Part shown: piece after piece, positions 34,296 to 40,643 of the stretch
Layout: each line of letters begins with the position of its first letter
Numbering within the stretch: the first letter of the stretch is position 1
Assembly (NCBI GenBank): GCA_039187035.1
Contig: JBCCZS010000006.1
Coordinates: forward strand, 1-40,643
Source of the DNA: JAJFFW01 sp039187035
Lineage (GTDB): Bacteria; Pseudomonadota; Alphaproteobacteria; Caulobacterales; Parvularculaceae
Direction of reading: 5' to 3'
Length of the DNA stretch: 40,643 nucleotides
Notes under the pieces: generated by a model
Databases searched by the model: none
The model's input: the letters and a program-made list of their open reading frames with translations, nothing else
Told to the model about the DNA's origin: nothing
Program-made: the position numbers and the translations under genes

Positions 34296-35432
34296 ATGAC
34301 GAATGAAACCCCCGCGGCCGGCGACTTGTCGGGGCCGACGCGCCGGCGCGTCGATCTTGGCGCGGATCGCGACGGCGTCGCGCGGCATATCGACGTCCTG
34401 ACGTTCGGCGCGCCGGGCGCGCGCCCCAAAGCGTATCTACAGACCGCGCTGCATGCGGATGAATTGCCGGGCATGTTGGTGATGCGCCGGTTGATTGACC
34501 GCTTTTCCGCCGCGGCGTCGAGGGGCGCGGTCGTCGGCGAAATCGTCGTTGTGCCGATCGCGAACCCGATCGGGCTCGCCCAGATCGAAGGCGATTACAT
34601 GCAAGGGCGCGTCGAGCGCGGCACGGACCGGAATTTCAATCGCGGATTTCCAAACCTGGCGGCCCTGATCCGCGACAAGATCGGCAAGAAGCTCGGGCCC
34701 GACGCGGCCGACAATGTCGCCGCGATCCGGTCGCGCATGCGCAAGGCGCTCGCTGCGCTTGCGCCTGCGGACGCTTTCGAGCGGCTCCAGCACGCGCTGA
34801 TCAGCGAGGCCTACGACGCCGACATCGTTCTCGATCTGCATGCCGACAATCATGCGTTGGTTCATCTCTATACCGGCAAAAAGCTATGGCCGGACGCGCA
34901 GGACCTGGCCGCCGAATTGGACGCGCGCGCCGTCCTTCTTTGTGACTACGCCGGCGACGGGCCGTTCGACGAGACGTGCGGCGGGCCGTGGTGGATCCTG
35001 TCCGATACGTTCGCCGATCACCCGATCCCGGCCGCGTGCTTGTCGGCGACCCTTGAGCTGCGATCGAACAATGACGTGTCGTCGGATTTCGCGGAGCGCG
35101 ATGCGGCCGCCATCGTGCGGGTTCTCACCCGGCGCGGCGTCCTGAAAGGCGACGTCGGCGCCTTGCCGCGCATGCTCGGCTGCACGATCGCCGTTGAAGA
35201 CATGCACCGCCTAAAAGCGACCCGCGAAGGCGTCGTCGACTACAGGCTGCGGCTCGGCGACCGGGTGCGGACGGGCGACCTCATCGCCGAGATTGTGCCG
35301 GTCTTGGGCGAGACCGAGGAAATTCGCGCGCCGGAAGACGGGCTGCTCTTCGCCTTGCACGACCAGACCTGGGCGTGGCCCGGCAAAACGGTCGCCAAAA
35401 TCGCGCCCGTCCGTGCGGCGCCCGCCGGGTAG
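34296..35432 (+). CDS. M14 AstE/aspartoacylase-family hydrolase, candidate beta-Asp-Arg hydrolase
   Basis: The 378-residue protein has the zinc-carboxypeptidase fold of the AstE/AspA group: 'ALHADELPGMLVM' (His53, Glu56), 'LDLHADNHALVHLY' (His182), 'TLELRSN' (catalytic Glu254) and the substrate-binding 'RGTDRNFNRGFP' (Arg112, Asn113). A C-terminal barrel (about 300-372) resembles a lipoyl-like beta domain ('GDRVRTGDLIAEIVP'). Family members remove an acyl group from an amino acid: N-acetylaspartate, N-succinylglutamate or the like. Divergent to cphA with a shared 238-bp control region, it is well placed to split beta-Asp-Arg or to act in arginine or aspartate catabolism; this is inference from context. 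No strong ribosome-binding site. Confidence 0.8.
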   Translation: MTNETPAAGDLSGPTRRRVDLGADRDGVARHIDVLTFGAPGARPKAYLQTALHADELPGMLVMRRLIDRFSAAASRGAVVGEIVVVPIANPIGLAQIEGDYMQGRVERGTDRNFNRGFPNLAALIRDKIGKKLGPDAADNVAAIRSRMRKALAALAPADAFERLQHALISEAYDADIVLDLHADNHALVHLYTGKKLWPDAQDLAAELDARAVLLCDYAGDGPFDETCGGPWWILSDTFADHPIPAACLSATLELRSNNDVSSDFAERDAAAIVRVLTRRGVLKGDVGALPRMLGCTIAVEDMHRLKATREGVVDYRLRLGDRVRTGDLIAEIVPVLGETEEIRAPEDGLLFALHDQTWAWPGKTVAKIAPVRAAPAG

Positions 35433-35433
35433 G

Positions 35434-36297
35434 TCAAGGCCCGCCGCTCTTTGTACGGACGCCAGGCGCATCGTGCACGGCGCCGGGCGGGCCGAACGCA
35501 GCGTGCAGGGCCTGCGCGAGCGTGCGGGAGGCGGCGACGTCGCGGGCGAGGCGGGCCCATTCGCGCAAGCAGATGATGAAGGGGTTCTTTGAGGCGATCG
35601 GCTCGGTCAGCCCGTAACGCAGCGCGTCGCCGTCGCTTTCGCGGCGAAACGTCCCGAACAGCCGGTCGAAGACGATGAGTACGCCGCCGAAGTTTTTGTC
35701 CAGACAGTCGGGGTTCGAGGCGTGATGCACCCGATGGTGGGACGGGGTATTGAAGATTTCTTCGAGAACGCCGAGCTTGCCGATTAGCTCCGTATGCAGA
35801 AAAAATTGATACCGTAAACTGACGACGACCAAAATCGTCACGACGAGCGGATGGAATCCGGCGAAAATGGGAAGCGTAAAGAACAGCCAGCCGCCGGAGA
35901 CCGCGTTCGTCCAACCAAGACGAATAGCGGCGGGGAACGCAAAAACGCCCGACGAGTGATGGACGTTATGGGTCGCCCACAGCCAGCGCACGGTGTGGCT
36001 GAACCGATGCTGCCAATAATAGACAAACTCCACCACGACGAAGCCGACCACCCAAACGCGCCAATCGTCCGTGGGGAGTTGAAGCGGCGCGATCGCCCAA
36101 ACGGCTGCGTAAATCGGCGCAATAAGCGCGACGGTCGCCCCGCCTGCGACGATCTTCCCGACATAAACCCCGAACGACGCGGCGGCCTCGCCACGCGCGT
36201 CGTCGCGCGCGCCGGCGCGTCGGCGCCAAAGCGCTTCGGCGACGATTAAGGCGAGGGCGACCGCCGCGAAGACCGGCGAGCGAAGCATGTCCGCCAT
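35434..36297 (-). CDS. Sterol desaturase / fatty-acid hydroxylase superfamily membrane protein
   Basis: The 287-residue protein has four or five membrane segments and the di-iron His clusters of the superfamily: 'YYWQHRFSH' (about 94-101), 'WATHNVHHSS' (107-116), 'HHRVHH' (187-192), with a further His in 'FFLHTE'. It should hydroxylate or desaturate a lipid with oxygen, at the membrane. Which lipid is unknown; bacterial relatives act on carotenoids, ornithine lipids, alkylglycerols or fatty acids. It ends one base from the convergent M14 gene and follows a terminator for the EF-hand genes, so it has its own promoter in a very short gap or depends on read-through. GCAGG lies close to the ATG; the ATG three codons in is an alternative. 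Confidence 0.88.
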   Translation of the reverse strand: MADMLRSPVFAAVALALIVAEALWRRRAGARDDARGEAAASFGVYVGKIVAGGATVALIAPIYAAVWAIAPLQLPTDDWRVWVVGFVVVEFVYYWQHRFSHTVRWLWATHNVHHSSGVFAFPAAIRLGWTNAVSGGWLFFTLPIFAGFHPLVVTILVVVSLRYQFFLHTELIGKLGVLEEIFNTPSHHRVHHASNPDCLDKNFGGVLIVFDRLFGTFRRESDGDALRYGLTEPIASKNPFIICLREWARLARDVAASRTLAQALHAAFGPPGAVHDAPGVRTKSGGP

Positions 36298-36310
36298 GGC
36301 CTGCTTTCAT

Positions 36311-36352
36311 AAAAAGGGCCGCCGACCCTCCCGGGGAGGAAAAGGTCGGCGG
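36311..36352 (-). terminator. Rho-independent terminator of the EF-hand genes
   Basis: On the minus strand CCGCCGACC (36352-36344) pairs with GGTCGGCGG (36327-36319), with an inner CTCC/GGAG stem in the loop, and a T5 tract follows (36315-36311). It sits 9 bp after the TAA at 36362-36364, the stop that ends the frame interrupted by an amber codon at 36434. Confidence 0.85.
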
Positions 36353-36433
36353 GCTGCGGCGTTAAAAGGGCGCGTCCGTCGGGAGCCGCGAGCCCCGCAA
36401 CAGAGCAAGTTCTTCGCGGGTGACGGTATCGTC

Positions 36434-36832
36434 CTAGTTGGCGTCGGCGCGGTCGAAACCGGCGGTGGGCCCGTCGACGAATTCGGCGACGCTGACGCGC
36501 CCGTCGCCGTTCGCGTCGAATTGCGTGCGGATCTCGTCCATGCGGCCGTCAAAACGTCCCCGCGCGGCCCGCCGCCGCGGCGCGTCCGCCGACGAGATAA
36601 AGCCGTCGCCGTTCCGGTCGAGGCGCTCGGCGGTGCGTGTACGGAATTCCCGCAGCTCCGCAAGCGTCAGGGCGCCGTCGCCATTTGCGTCGGCGCGCGT
36701 GAATGCTTGGCCGAGCCGCTTGGCGGCGGCGGCCTGCGCGGCCCCGTCTTCCGCGGCCCCGTCTTCCGCGACGGCGACGCCCATCGTGACGGCGAGCGCG
36801 GCGACGCCCGCAAGAAAATTCGTATACCTCAT
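36434..36832 (-). CDS. Secreted EF-hand protein, cut by amber codon in fourth EF loop
   Basis: The 132-residue product has a signal peptide (1-22) and three EF loops: 'DANGDGALTLAE' (48-59), 'DRNGDGFISSAD' (72-83, position 12 is Asp) and 'DANGDGRVSVAE' (106-117). A fourth begins at residue 130 as 'DAN', meets TAG (36434-36436), then continues in the same frame as 'DDTVTREELALL' to a TAA at 36362-36364, 9 bp before the terminator. So the ancestral gene was 36362-36832, about 156 residues. It should bind calcium outside the cytoplasm; whether the amber is a real mutation, readthrough or an assembly error is open. GAAGGA precedes the ATG. It lies 27 bp after the second EF-hand gene, in one unit. 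Confidence 0.85.
   Translation of the reverse strand: MRYTNFLAGVAALAVTMGVAVAEDGAAEDGAAQAAAAKRLGQAFTRADANGDGALTLAELREFRTRTAERLDRNGDGFISSADAPRRRAARGRFDGRMDEIRTQFDANGDGRVSVAEFVDGPTAGFDRADAN
36740..36769. repeat. Perfect 15-bp tandem duplication in the EF-hand gene
   Basis: GGCCCCGTCTTCCGC occurs twice head to tail (36740-36754, 36755-36769). It adds five residues in frame, giving 'EDGAAEDGAA' just after the signal peptide. Confidence 0.9.
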
Positions 36833-36859
36833 GGCGGTAATCCTTCTTGGTTGATGGGT

Positions 36860-37324
36860 TTAGAGTTTTTCAAGGCCGCGCAATTCGCCGCGCATCAGTT
36901 TGCCGTCGCTATTGCGGTCGACCCGATCGAACGCATCGGCGCTGAAATCCAGAAACGCTTGCTTTGAGATCGCGCCGCTTTGCGCGACGCGCTGAAACGT
37001 CTTTGGCGCTTGCGTTTCGACGGCCGCGCGCGACAGGCCCGGACGCACCGGGTCTTGCAGACCGCGGATCTCGCCGCGGTCGATCGAGCCGTCATCGTTG
37101 CGGTCGGCCCGATCGAACTCGGCGAGACGAAATGCAACATATTCGGACTGGTCAAGGGCGCCGCTATTGTCGGCGTCGGCGCGATCGAACCGTCGACCTT
37201 GGGTGTTGAGGAATTCTTCCTTACCCAACGCGCGGTCGCGGACGCGCTCGCCTGATTGGGCGACGGCGGCGTCCGCTGACGAAACGGCGAGGAGGGCGGC
37301 GAAGAAGGCGACTTTTCTCGTCAT
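36860..37324 (-). CDS. Secreted EF-hand protein (154 aa)
   Basis: I start at the ATG at 37324 (GGAGCC before it) because the product then begins with a clean signal peptide (1-22, ending 'AAVAQ'). The frame is open to another ATG at 37489 with a near-copy of the same leader, which would add 55 residues. EF loops: 'DADNSGALDQSE' (50-61), 'DRNDDGSIDRGE' (74-85) and 'DRNSDGKLMRGE' (136-147); a fourth near 110-122 is degenerate ('VAQSGAISKQAF'). A periplasmic or secreted calcium binder. Divergent from the two-component genes, which suggests control by them. Confidence 0.87.
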   Translation of the reverse strand: MTRKVAFFAALLAVSSADAAVAQSGERVRDRALGKEEFLNTQGRRFDRADADNSGALDQSEYVAFRLAEFDRADRNDDGSIDRGEIRGLQDPVRPGLSRAAVETQAPKTFQRVAQSGAISKQAFLDFSADAFDRVDRNSDGKLMRGELRGLEKL

Positions 37325-37354
37325 GGCGAGGCTCCGTTGTTGGTTGAAAACAAT

Positions 37355-37386
37355 GCGGCGGAGAGGCCCCAGCACCTCTCCGCCGC
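37355..37386 (-). promoter_or_regulatory. Perfect 12-bp hairpin upstream of the EF-hand genes
   Basis: GCGGCGGAGAGG (37355-37366) pairs perfectly with CCTCTCCGCCGC (37375-37386), 8-nt loop. On the minus strand ATTGTTTTC follows, so it resembles a weak terminator or attenuator 30 bp before the ATG at 37324. The rest of 37325-37683 (359 bp, divergent) holds no other gene I would call. Confidence 0.6.
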
Positions 37387-37624
37387 GGGGGCTCGGCGCC
37401 GATCCCGCTAAGGGGCGAACGGGGCGGGCGCCGGTGCTGTCCGAGACGGAGCCGGCCGCAGCGGCGGCGATAGGGGACGGCGACGACATGGCGCGGCTCC
37501 TTCAAGTAGGGTTTGTCTCGGATGCGGCGAACCGTGGCGGCCCGCCGACGCCGCGGACCATGACGTGCGGACATTGCCGGCCGATAAGCGCCGTGTAACC
37601 GAACTAAGGTTTCTTCGAGGCAGG

Positions 37625-37650
37625 CGTTACGTTCCGTTACAATCCGTATT
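37625..37650 (+). promoter_or_regulatory. 10-bp-phased direct repeats, candidate response-regulator site
   Basis: CGTTAC (37625-37630), CGTTAC (37635-37640) and CGTATT (37645-37650) recur every 10 bp, one helical turn, 34-59 bp before the response-regulator start. OmpR/PhoB-type regulators bind such phased direct repeats, so autoregulation or control of the divergent EF-hand genes is plausible. Confidence 0.6.
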
Positions 37651-37683
37651 CCTGCCGCAATATCGGGCGGTTATGGTGCGGCC

Positions 37684-38439
37684 ATGAACGCCGCGCCGCC
37701 CCCCGCCCGACAAATCGCGATCGTCGAAGACGACCCGGAGATCCGCGATCTCGTTGCGTCGTTCCTGTCCGGTGAGGGTTACGCGGTGCGCGCGTTTGGA
37801 GACGGCGCCCAATTTGACGCCGCCAATGCGGACGGGTTGTTCGATCTGGTGATCCTCGACGTCATGATGCCGGGCGAAGACGGGTTGTCGATTTGCCGGC
37901 GCCTTGTGCGCGACGGCGGGCCGGCGGTCATCATCGTGTCGGCGCGCGGCGACGATCTCGATCGGATCATCGGGCTTGAGATCGGTGCGGACGATTATCT
38001 GACGAAGCCGTTCAACCCGCGCGAACTGTCCGCACGCGTTAAATCGGTCTTGCGCCGGCAAATGCGCGGCGCGGCTCCGTCCGGGGCGACGTCGGACCCG
38101 GCGGACGCGGATCGCGAGATCCTCGTCTTTGCGGGGTGGCGGCTCGACGTCGACGGGCGGCATCTTTGCGACCCGGACGGACGGTCGGTCGTGTTGTCGC
38201 CGGGCGAGTTTTCGATGCTCGTCGCTTTTTTGCGCCGCCCGCGGCGCGTCGTCAGTCGCGATCAGTTGATGGACTGGACCCGGGGCGCCGATACCGCAAC
38301 CGTCGACCGAGCGATCGACGTGCAGCTGTCGCGGCTACGGCGCAAGCTGCGCGACAATCCGAAAGATCCCGCGCTGATCAAGACCGTCCGCGGCGACGGC
38401 TATTTGTTCGCGGCCGACGTCAGGCGAGGGTCGGCGTGA
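37684..38439 (+). CDS. OmpR/PhoB-family response regulator
   Basis: The 251-residue protein has a receiver domain (10-125): acidic pair in 'IAIVEDDPEI', phospho-acceptor Asp59 in 'DLVILDVMMPGEDG', Ser86 in 'VIIVSARGDD' and Lys108 in 'DDYLTKPFNPREL'. A winged-helix domain follows (about 150-245: 'LSPGEFSMLVAFLRRPRRVV', 'RAIDVQLSRLRRKL', 'IKTVRGDGYLF'). It binds DNA when phosphorylated by the kinase encoded next, whose GTG overlaps its stop. The divergent EF-hand genes and the phased repeats at 37625-37650 are the nearest likely targets. No clear ribosome-binding site is seen close to the ATG. Confidence 0.93.
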   Translation: MNAAPPPARQIAIVEDDPEIRDLVASFLSGEGYAVRAFGDGAQFDAANADGLFDLVILDVMMPGEDGLSICRRLVRDGGPAVIIVSARGDDLDRIIGLEIGADDYLTKPFNPRELSARVKSVLRRQMRGAAPSGATSDPADADREILVFAGWRLDVDGRHLCDPDGRSVVLSPGEFSMLVAFLRRPRRVVSRDQLMDWTRGADTATVDRAIDVQLSRLRRKLRDNPKDPALIKTVRGDGYLFAADVRRGSA

Positions 38440-39788
38440 CGGTCTTTGCGCAAGGCTCCGGCTTGCGGCTCTTGATTGCGTCGCTTGCCGTTTTGATCGC
38501 GCTCCAAACGCTGATCTTCGCCGTCAGCCATTATGCGCGCACGAAAGGCAAAGGCGCGCCGGCCAATCCGTACGTCATGCAACAGATCGCGGCCGTTGCG
38601 GACCACCTCAACGAATTGGCGCTCGACCGGCGGGACGGCGCGCTCGCGGCCGTCAATTCGCCGTTCGTGCGGTATCGGTTGCTCGACGGCCCGCCGGAAA
38701 ACGACCTGTACGGAGAACGCTTGCCCGCCTATCGCCCGCTCGTGCGCGCCTACGGCCGTATTCTGGGCGACCGGCCTTTCGAGGTCTATCGACGGCGCGT
38801 CCGCACGGTGCTCCCGGTCGCCGGCGATCGGTTTTCGCGGTTCGTGCGGTATGATCTCGTGATCGTCGTTCCGCTGGCGGACGGGGCCGCGCTCGTCGTC
38901 GAGCCGGACCCGGACTATCGTCGACAGGGCCTGATTATTCTCGTTGCGCTCTTGAGTTCCGTTCTCGGATTGTTTTTGCTCGCGGGATTGGTTTGGGCCT
39001 CCATCGCGACAACGCGGCCGATTCGGCGATTGTCGGCGGCGGCCTATGCGCTTTCAAAAGACCTCGACGCGCCGGCGATCGACGAAAGCGGGCCGGAGCC
39101 GGTGCGCCAACTAGCCGCGGCGTTCAACCAAATGCAGCGGGAAATCAAAAGCCTGATCGATCAACGCGCGCTGGCGCTCGCCGCTGTGGCGCACGACTTC
39201 CGCACCTATCTCACCCGGTTGCGCATGCGTGCCGAATTCATCGGCGACGACGCCCAGCGGCAAAAAGCCGAACGCGACATCGAAGAAATGACGACCTTGA
39301 TCGACGATGCGCTGACGTTCGTAAAAGGCGAAACCGAGCCGTCCGTGAAGGAGCGCTTCGACCTCGCCGCCTTGGTCGCCGATATCGCGGCCTCGCAACG
39401 CGAACTTGGCGGGTCCGTCGCGTTTGCGGCGCCGGACGGGCCGGTCCCGGTGGACGGCGCCGCGCTTCAAGTCCGACGCGCGATCGCGAACATCGTCGAG
39501 AACGCCCTGCGCTACGGCGGTTCGGCCGACATCGCGCTGCACTTAGCAGACGGGCGAACTCGCCTTAGCGTGCGCGACGGCGGCGATCCGGTTGAGGCTG
39601 AAGCGCTCAGTAAGCTGACGGAGCCCTTCTATCGCGGAGAAGCGTCGCGGTCGCGCGCGACGGGCGGCGCCGGGCTTGGCCTTGCGATAACGAAATCGCT
39701 GATCGAGAAGAACGCCGGCGTCTTAACGATCGCACCGGGTGAGCCTGGCGGCCTCGTCGTCTCCGTCTCGTTCCCGCTCGCCGCGTAG
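38436..39788 (+). CDS. EnvZ-type sensor histidine kinase
   Basis: The GTG at 38436 overlaps the regulator's stop (GTGA). The 450-residue kinase has membrane segments at about 10-31 and 166-189 enclosing a 135-residue periplasmic sensor region, a HAMP domain (about 190-245), the H-box 'VAHDFRTYLTRLRMRAEFI' (His253), N-box 'NIVENALRYGG', a weakened G1 ('VRDGGDPVE' in place of DxGPG) and G2 'GGAGLGLAITKSL'. It should phosphorylate its partner in answer to an envelope signal. The sensor region has no named domain. The neighbouring calcium-binding EF-hand genes make a divalent cation a reasonable first guess. Confidence 0.93.
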   Translation: MTVFAQGSGLRLLIASLAVLIALQTLIFAVSHYARTKGKGAPANPYVMQQIAAVADHLNELALDRRDGALAAVNSPFVRYRLLDGPPENDLYGERLPAYRPLVRAYGRILGDRPFEVYRRRVRTVLPVAGDRFSRFVRYDLVIVVPLADGAALVVEPDPDYRRQGLIILVALLSSVLGLFLLAGLVWASIATTRPIRRLSAAAYALSKDLDAPAIDESGPEPVRQLAAAFNQMQREIKSLIDQRALALAAVAHDFRTYLTRLRMRAEFIGDDAQRQKAERDIEEMTTLIDDALTFVKGETEPSVKERFDLAALVADIAASQRELGGSVAFAAPDGPVPVDGAALQVRRAIANIVENALRYGGSADIALHLADGRTRLSVRDGGDPVEAEALSKLTEPFYRGEASRSRATGGAGLGLAITKSLIEKNAGVLTIAPGEPGGLVVSVSFPLAA

Positions 39789-39820
39789 CCGTCGGCGTTC
39801 GGCGGGCGCGGCGGCGGCGG

Positions 39821-40643
39821 TCACTCGTCGGCGACGTCTTTGTCTTCTTCTTTGCCCTTGGCGTCTTCTCTTGCTTTCTTGGCCGCCTCTCTCGCTTCTT
39901 TCGCGGCTTCGCCGGCGTCGGCTTGCGCTTCAGTGAATGGCGGCAAGACGAGGCCGGCGGCCTGCGCCGCCGCAAACGCCGCGTCGTACTCCGCGACCGC
40001 GCCGGCGATCAGCGCGTCGCGCGCCGCGATCGCCGTGTCCCAACGCGCTTTTAGGTCGGCTTGCCGGTCGCGCATGCCTTGCGTCATGCCGGCCGTCGCG
40101 CCGTCAATATTGCGATAGAGGAACTGAAGATCGGTCGACAGACGATCTGGAAAATTAAGCACGTCCTGGAAGCCCTCGCGTTTGAAGTTGGCGACGCTGT
40201 CGCGCCATTCGTCGACCGCTTCGACCAACGCCTCGGCCGCTTCGATCACCGTGGCGTCGCCGTCGATCTTTTCTAAAATCGCCTTCCGGTCGGCGGCTTG
40301 CGCCTTAGCGGCGTCGAGCGCCACGAGCGAGCGATGCAGTTCGTCGATCATCGCGCGCACCGCGCCGAGCGCAGCTTGTTGTTCGACGATTTGATCGTCG
40401 GTTGTTTCAAGGCGCGGATCCCAACGCACCTCGAGCGGCGCCTCGACGGTCGCGTCGCCCAAGCTTAAGCGAACGCGATAGCCGCCGGGTCCCACTTTAT
40501 GGCCGGCGACCCCGTCCTCGTCGCCCGCAACGTGGTAAAGCCCGGCGGCGGCCGCCGCCGCTTTTATGCGCCGGTCCCAGGCGAAGACGTTGAGGCCTTC
40601 CGCGTACGGCAGCGCGTCTTCTCCGCCCTCGACGCCGGTCTCC
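39821..40643 (-). CDS. BNR/sortilin-type repeat protein, C-terminal part only
   Basis: The frame runs from the stop at 39821 through the right edge (about 274 residues), so the gene begins outside the window. Seen: 'YAEGLNVFAWDRRIKA', 'VGPGGYRVRLSLGDATVEAP' and 'EVRWDPRLETTDDQIVEQQ', the C-terminal signature of large exported WD40/YVTN/BNR (VPS10/sortilin-like) 'glycosyl hydrolase' proteins. A helical region follows and then a highly charged tail ('EAAKEAREAAKKAREDAKGK', Lys/Glu/Ala) at the C-terminus. The N-terminal beta-propellers, usually about 700 residues, are missing from view. Role unknown; relatives are exported. Convergent with the kinase gene, 32 bp apart. Confidence 0.8.
   Translation of the reverse strand, partial: ETGVEGGEDALPYAEGLNVFAWDRRIKAAAAAAGLYHVAGDEDGVAGHKVGPGGYRVRLSLGDATVEAPLEVRWDPRLETTDDQIVEQQAALGAVRAMIDELHRSLVALDAAKAQAADRKAILEKIDGDATVIEAAEALVEAVDEWRDSVANFKREGFQDVLNFPDRLSTDLQFLYRNIDGATAGMTQGMRDRQADLKARWDTAIAARDALIAGAVAEYDAAFAAAQAAGLVLPPFTEAQADAGEAAKEAREAAKKAREDAKGKEEDKDVADE

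Overview
The window is about 40 kb of GC-rich, gene-dense Gram-negative chromosome. I read it as an alphaproteobacterium. The signs are GC-heavy codon use, many secreted or lipidated proteins, a Fur-family zinc regulator next to a CobW GTPase, DUF1826 and a TonB receptor, and many 4-base start/stop overlaps. Parvularculales or Hyphomonadales-like is my guess for the order and is not proven. No rRNA, tRNA, CRISPR array, integrase or IS element was seen.

Layout. (1) 1-3639: a CHASE2 sensor cut by the left edge, a secreted protein whose start codon abuts the CHASE2 start on the other strand, and an exported caspase-fold protease. (2) 4030-8256: four consecutive genes for exported proteins of unknown function, closed by a clear terminator. 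(3) 8358-10554: a cell-wall set of SH3 lipoprotein, lytic transglycosylase and OmpA-like protein. (4) 11115-13910: aconitase B of the long form I associate with Bacteroidota, in a noticeably more AT-rich stretch, with a perfect hairpin against its start codon. (5) 14555-19343: exported M24 and M3 peptidases flanking a HupE/UreJ-type membrane protein. (6) 19591-28223: a zinc-homeostasis island, with CobW GTPase, MerC-like protein and DUF1826 leftward and Zur, TonB receptor, ABC ATPase and two large ABC permeases rightward, from a shared control region. (7) 28382-35432: a periplasmic histidine phosphatase, then a cyanophycin locus: synthetase, a double-length cyanophycinase with a degenerate second half, and a divergent M14 AstE/aspartoacylase-type hydrolase. 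(8) 35434-39788: a sterol desaturase-family protein, two secreted EF-hand genes (one with an amber codon inside its fourth EF loop) and a divergent OmpR/EnvZ-type two-component system with 10-bp-phased repeats before it. (9) 39821-40643: the C-terminal end of a BNR/sortilin-type repeat protein, cut by the right edge.

How the genes work together. The zinc island reads as one Zur-controlled import and allocation module. In the cyanophycin locus, CphA makes the Asp-Arg polymer, the cyanophycinase cuts it to beta-Asp-Arg dipeptide, and the M14 protein is a candidate for the final step. The EF-hand/two-component block suggests a divalent-cation response. The least understood part is 1-8256, where a membrane sensor, an exported caspase and a string of unknown exported proteins sit together; it is the best candidate here for an undescribed envelope system.
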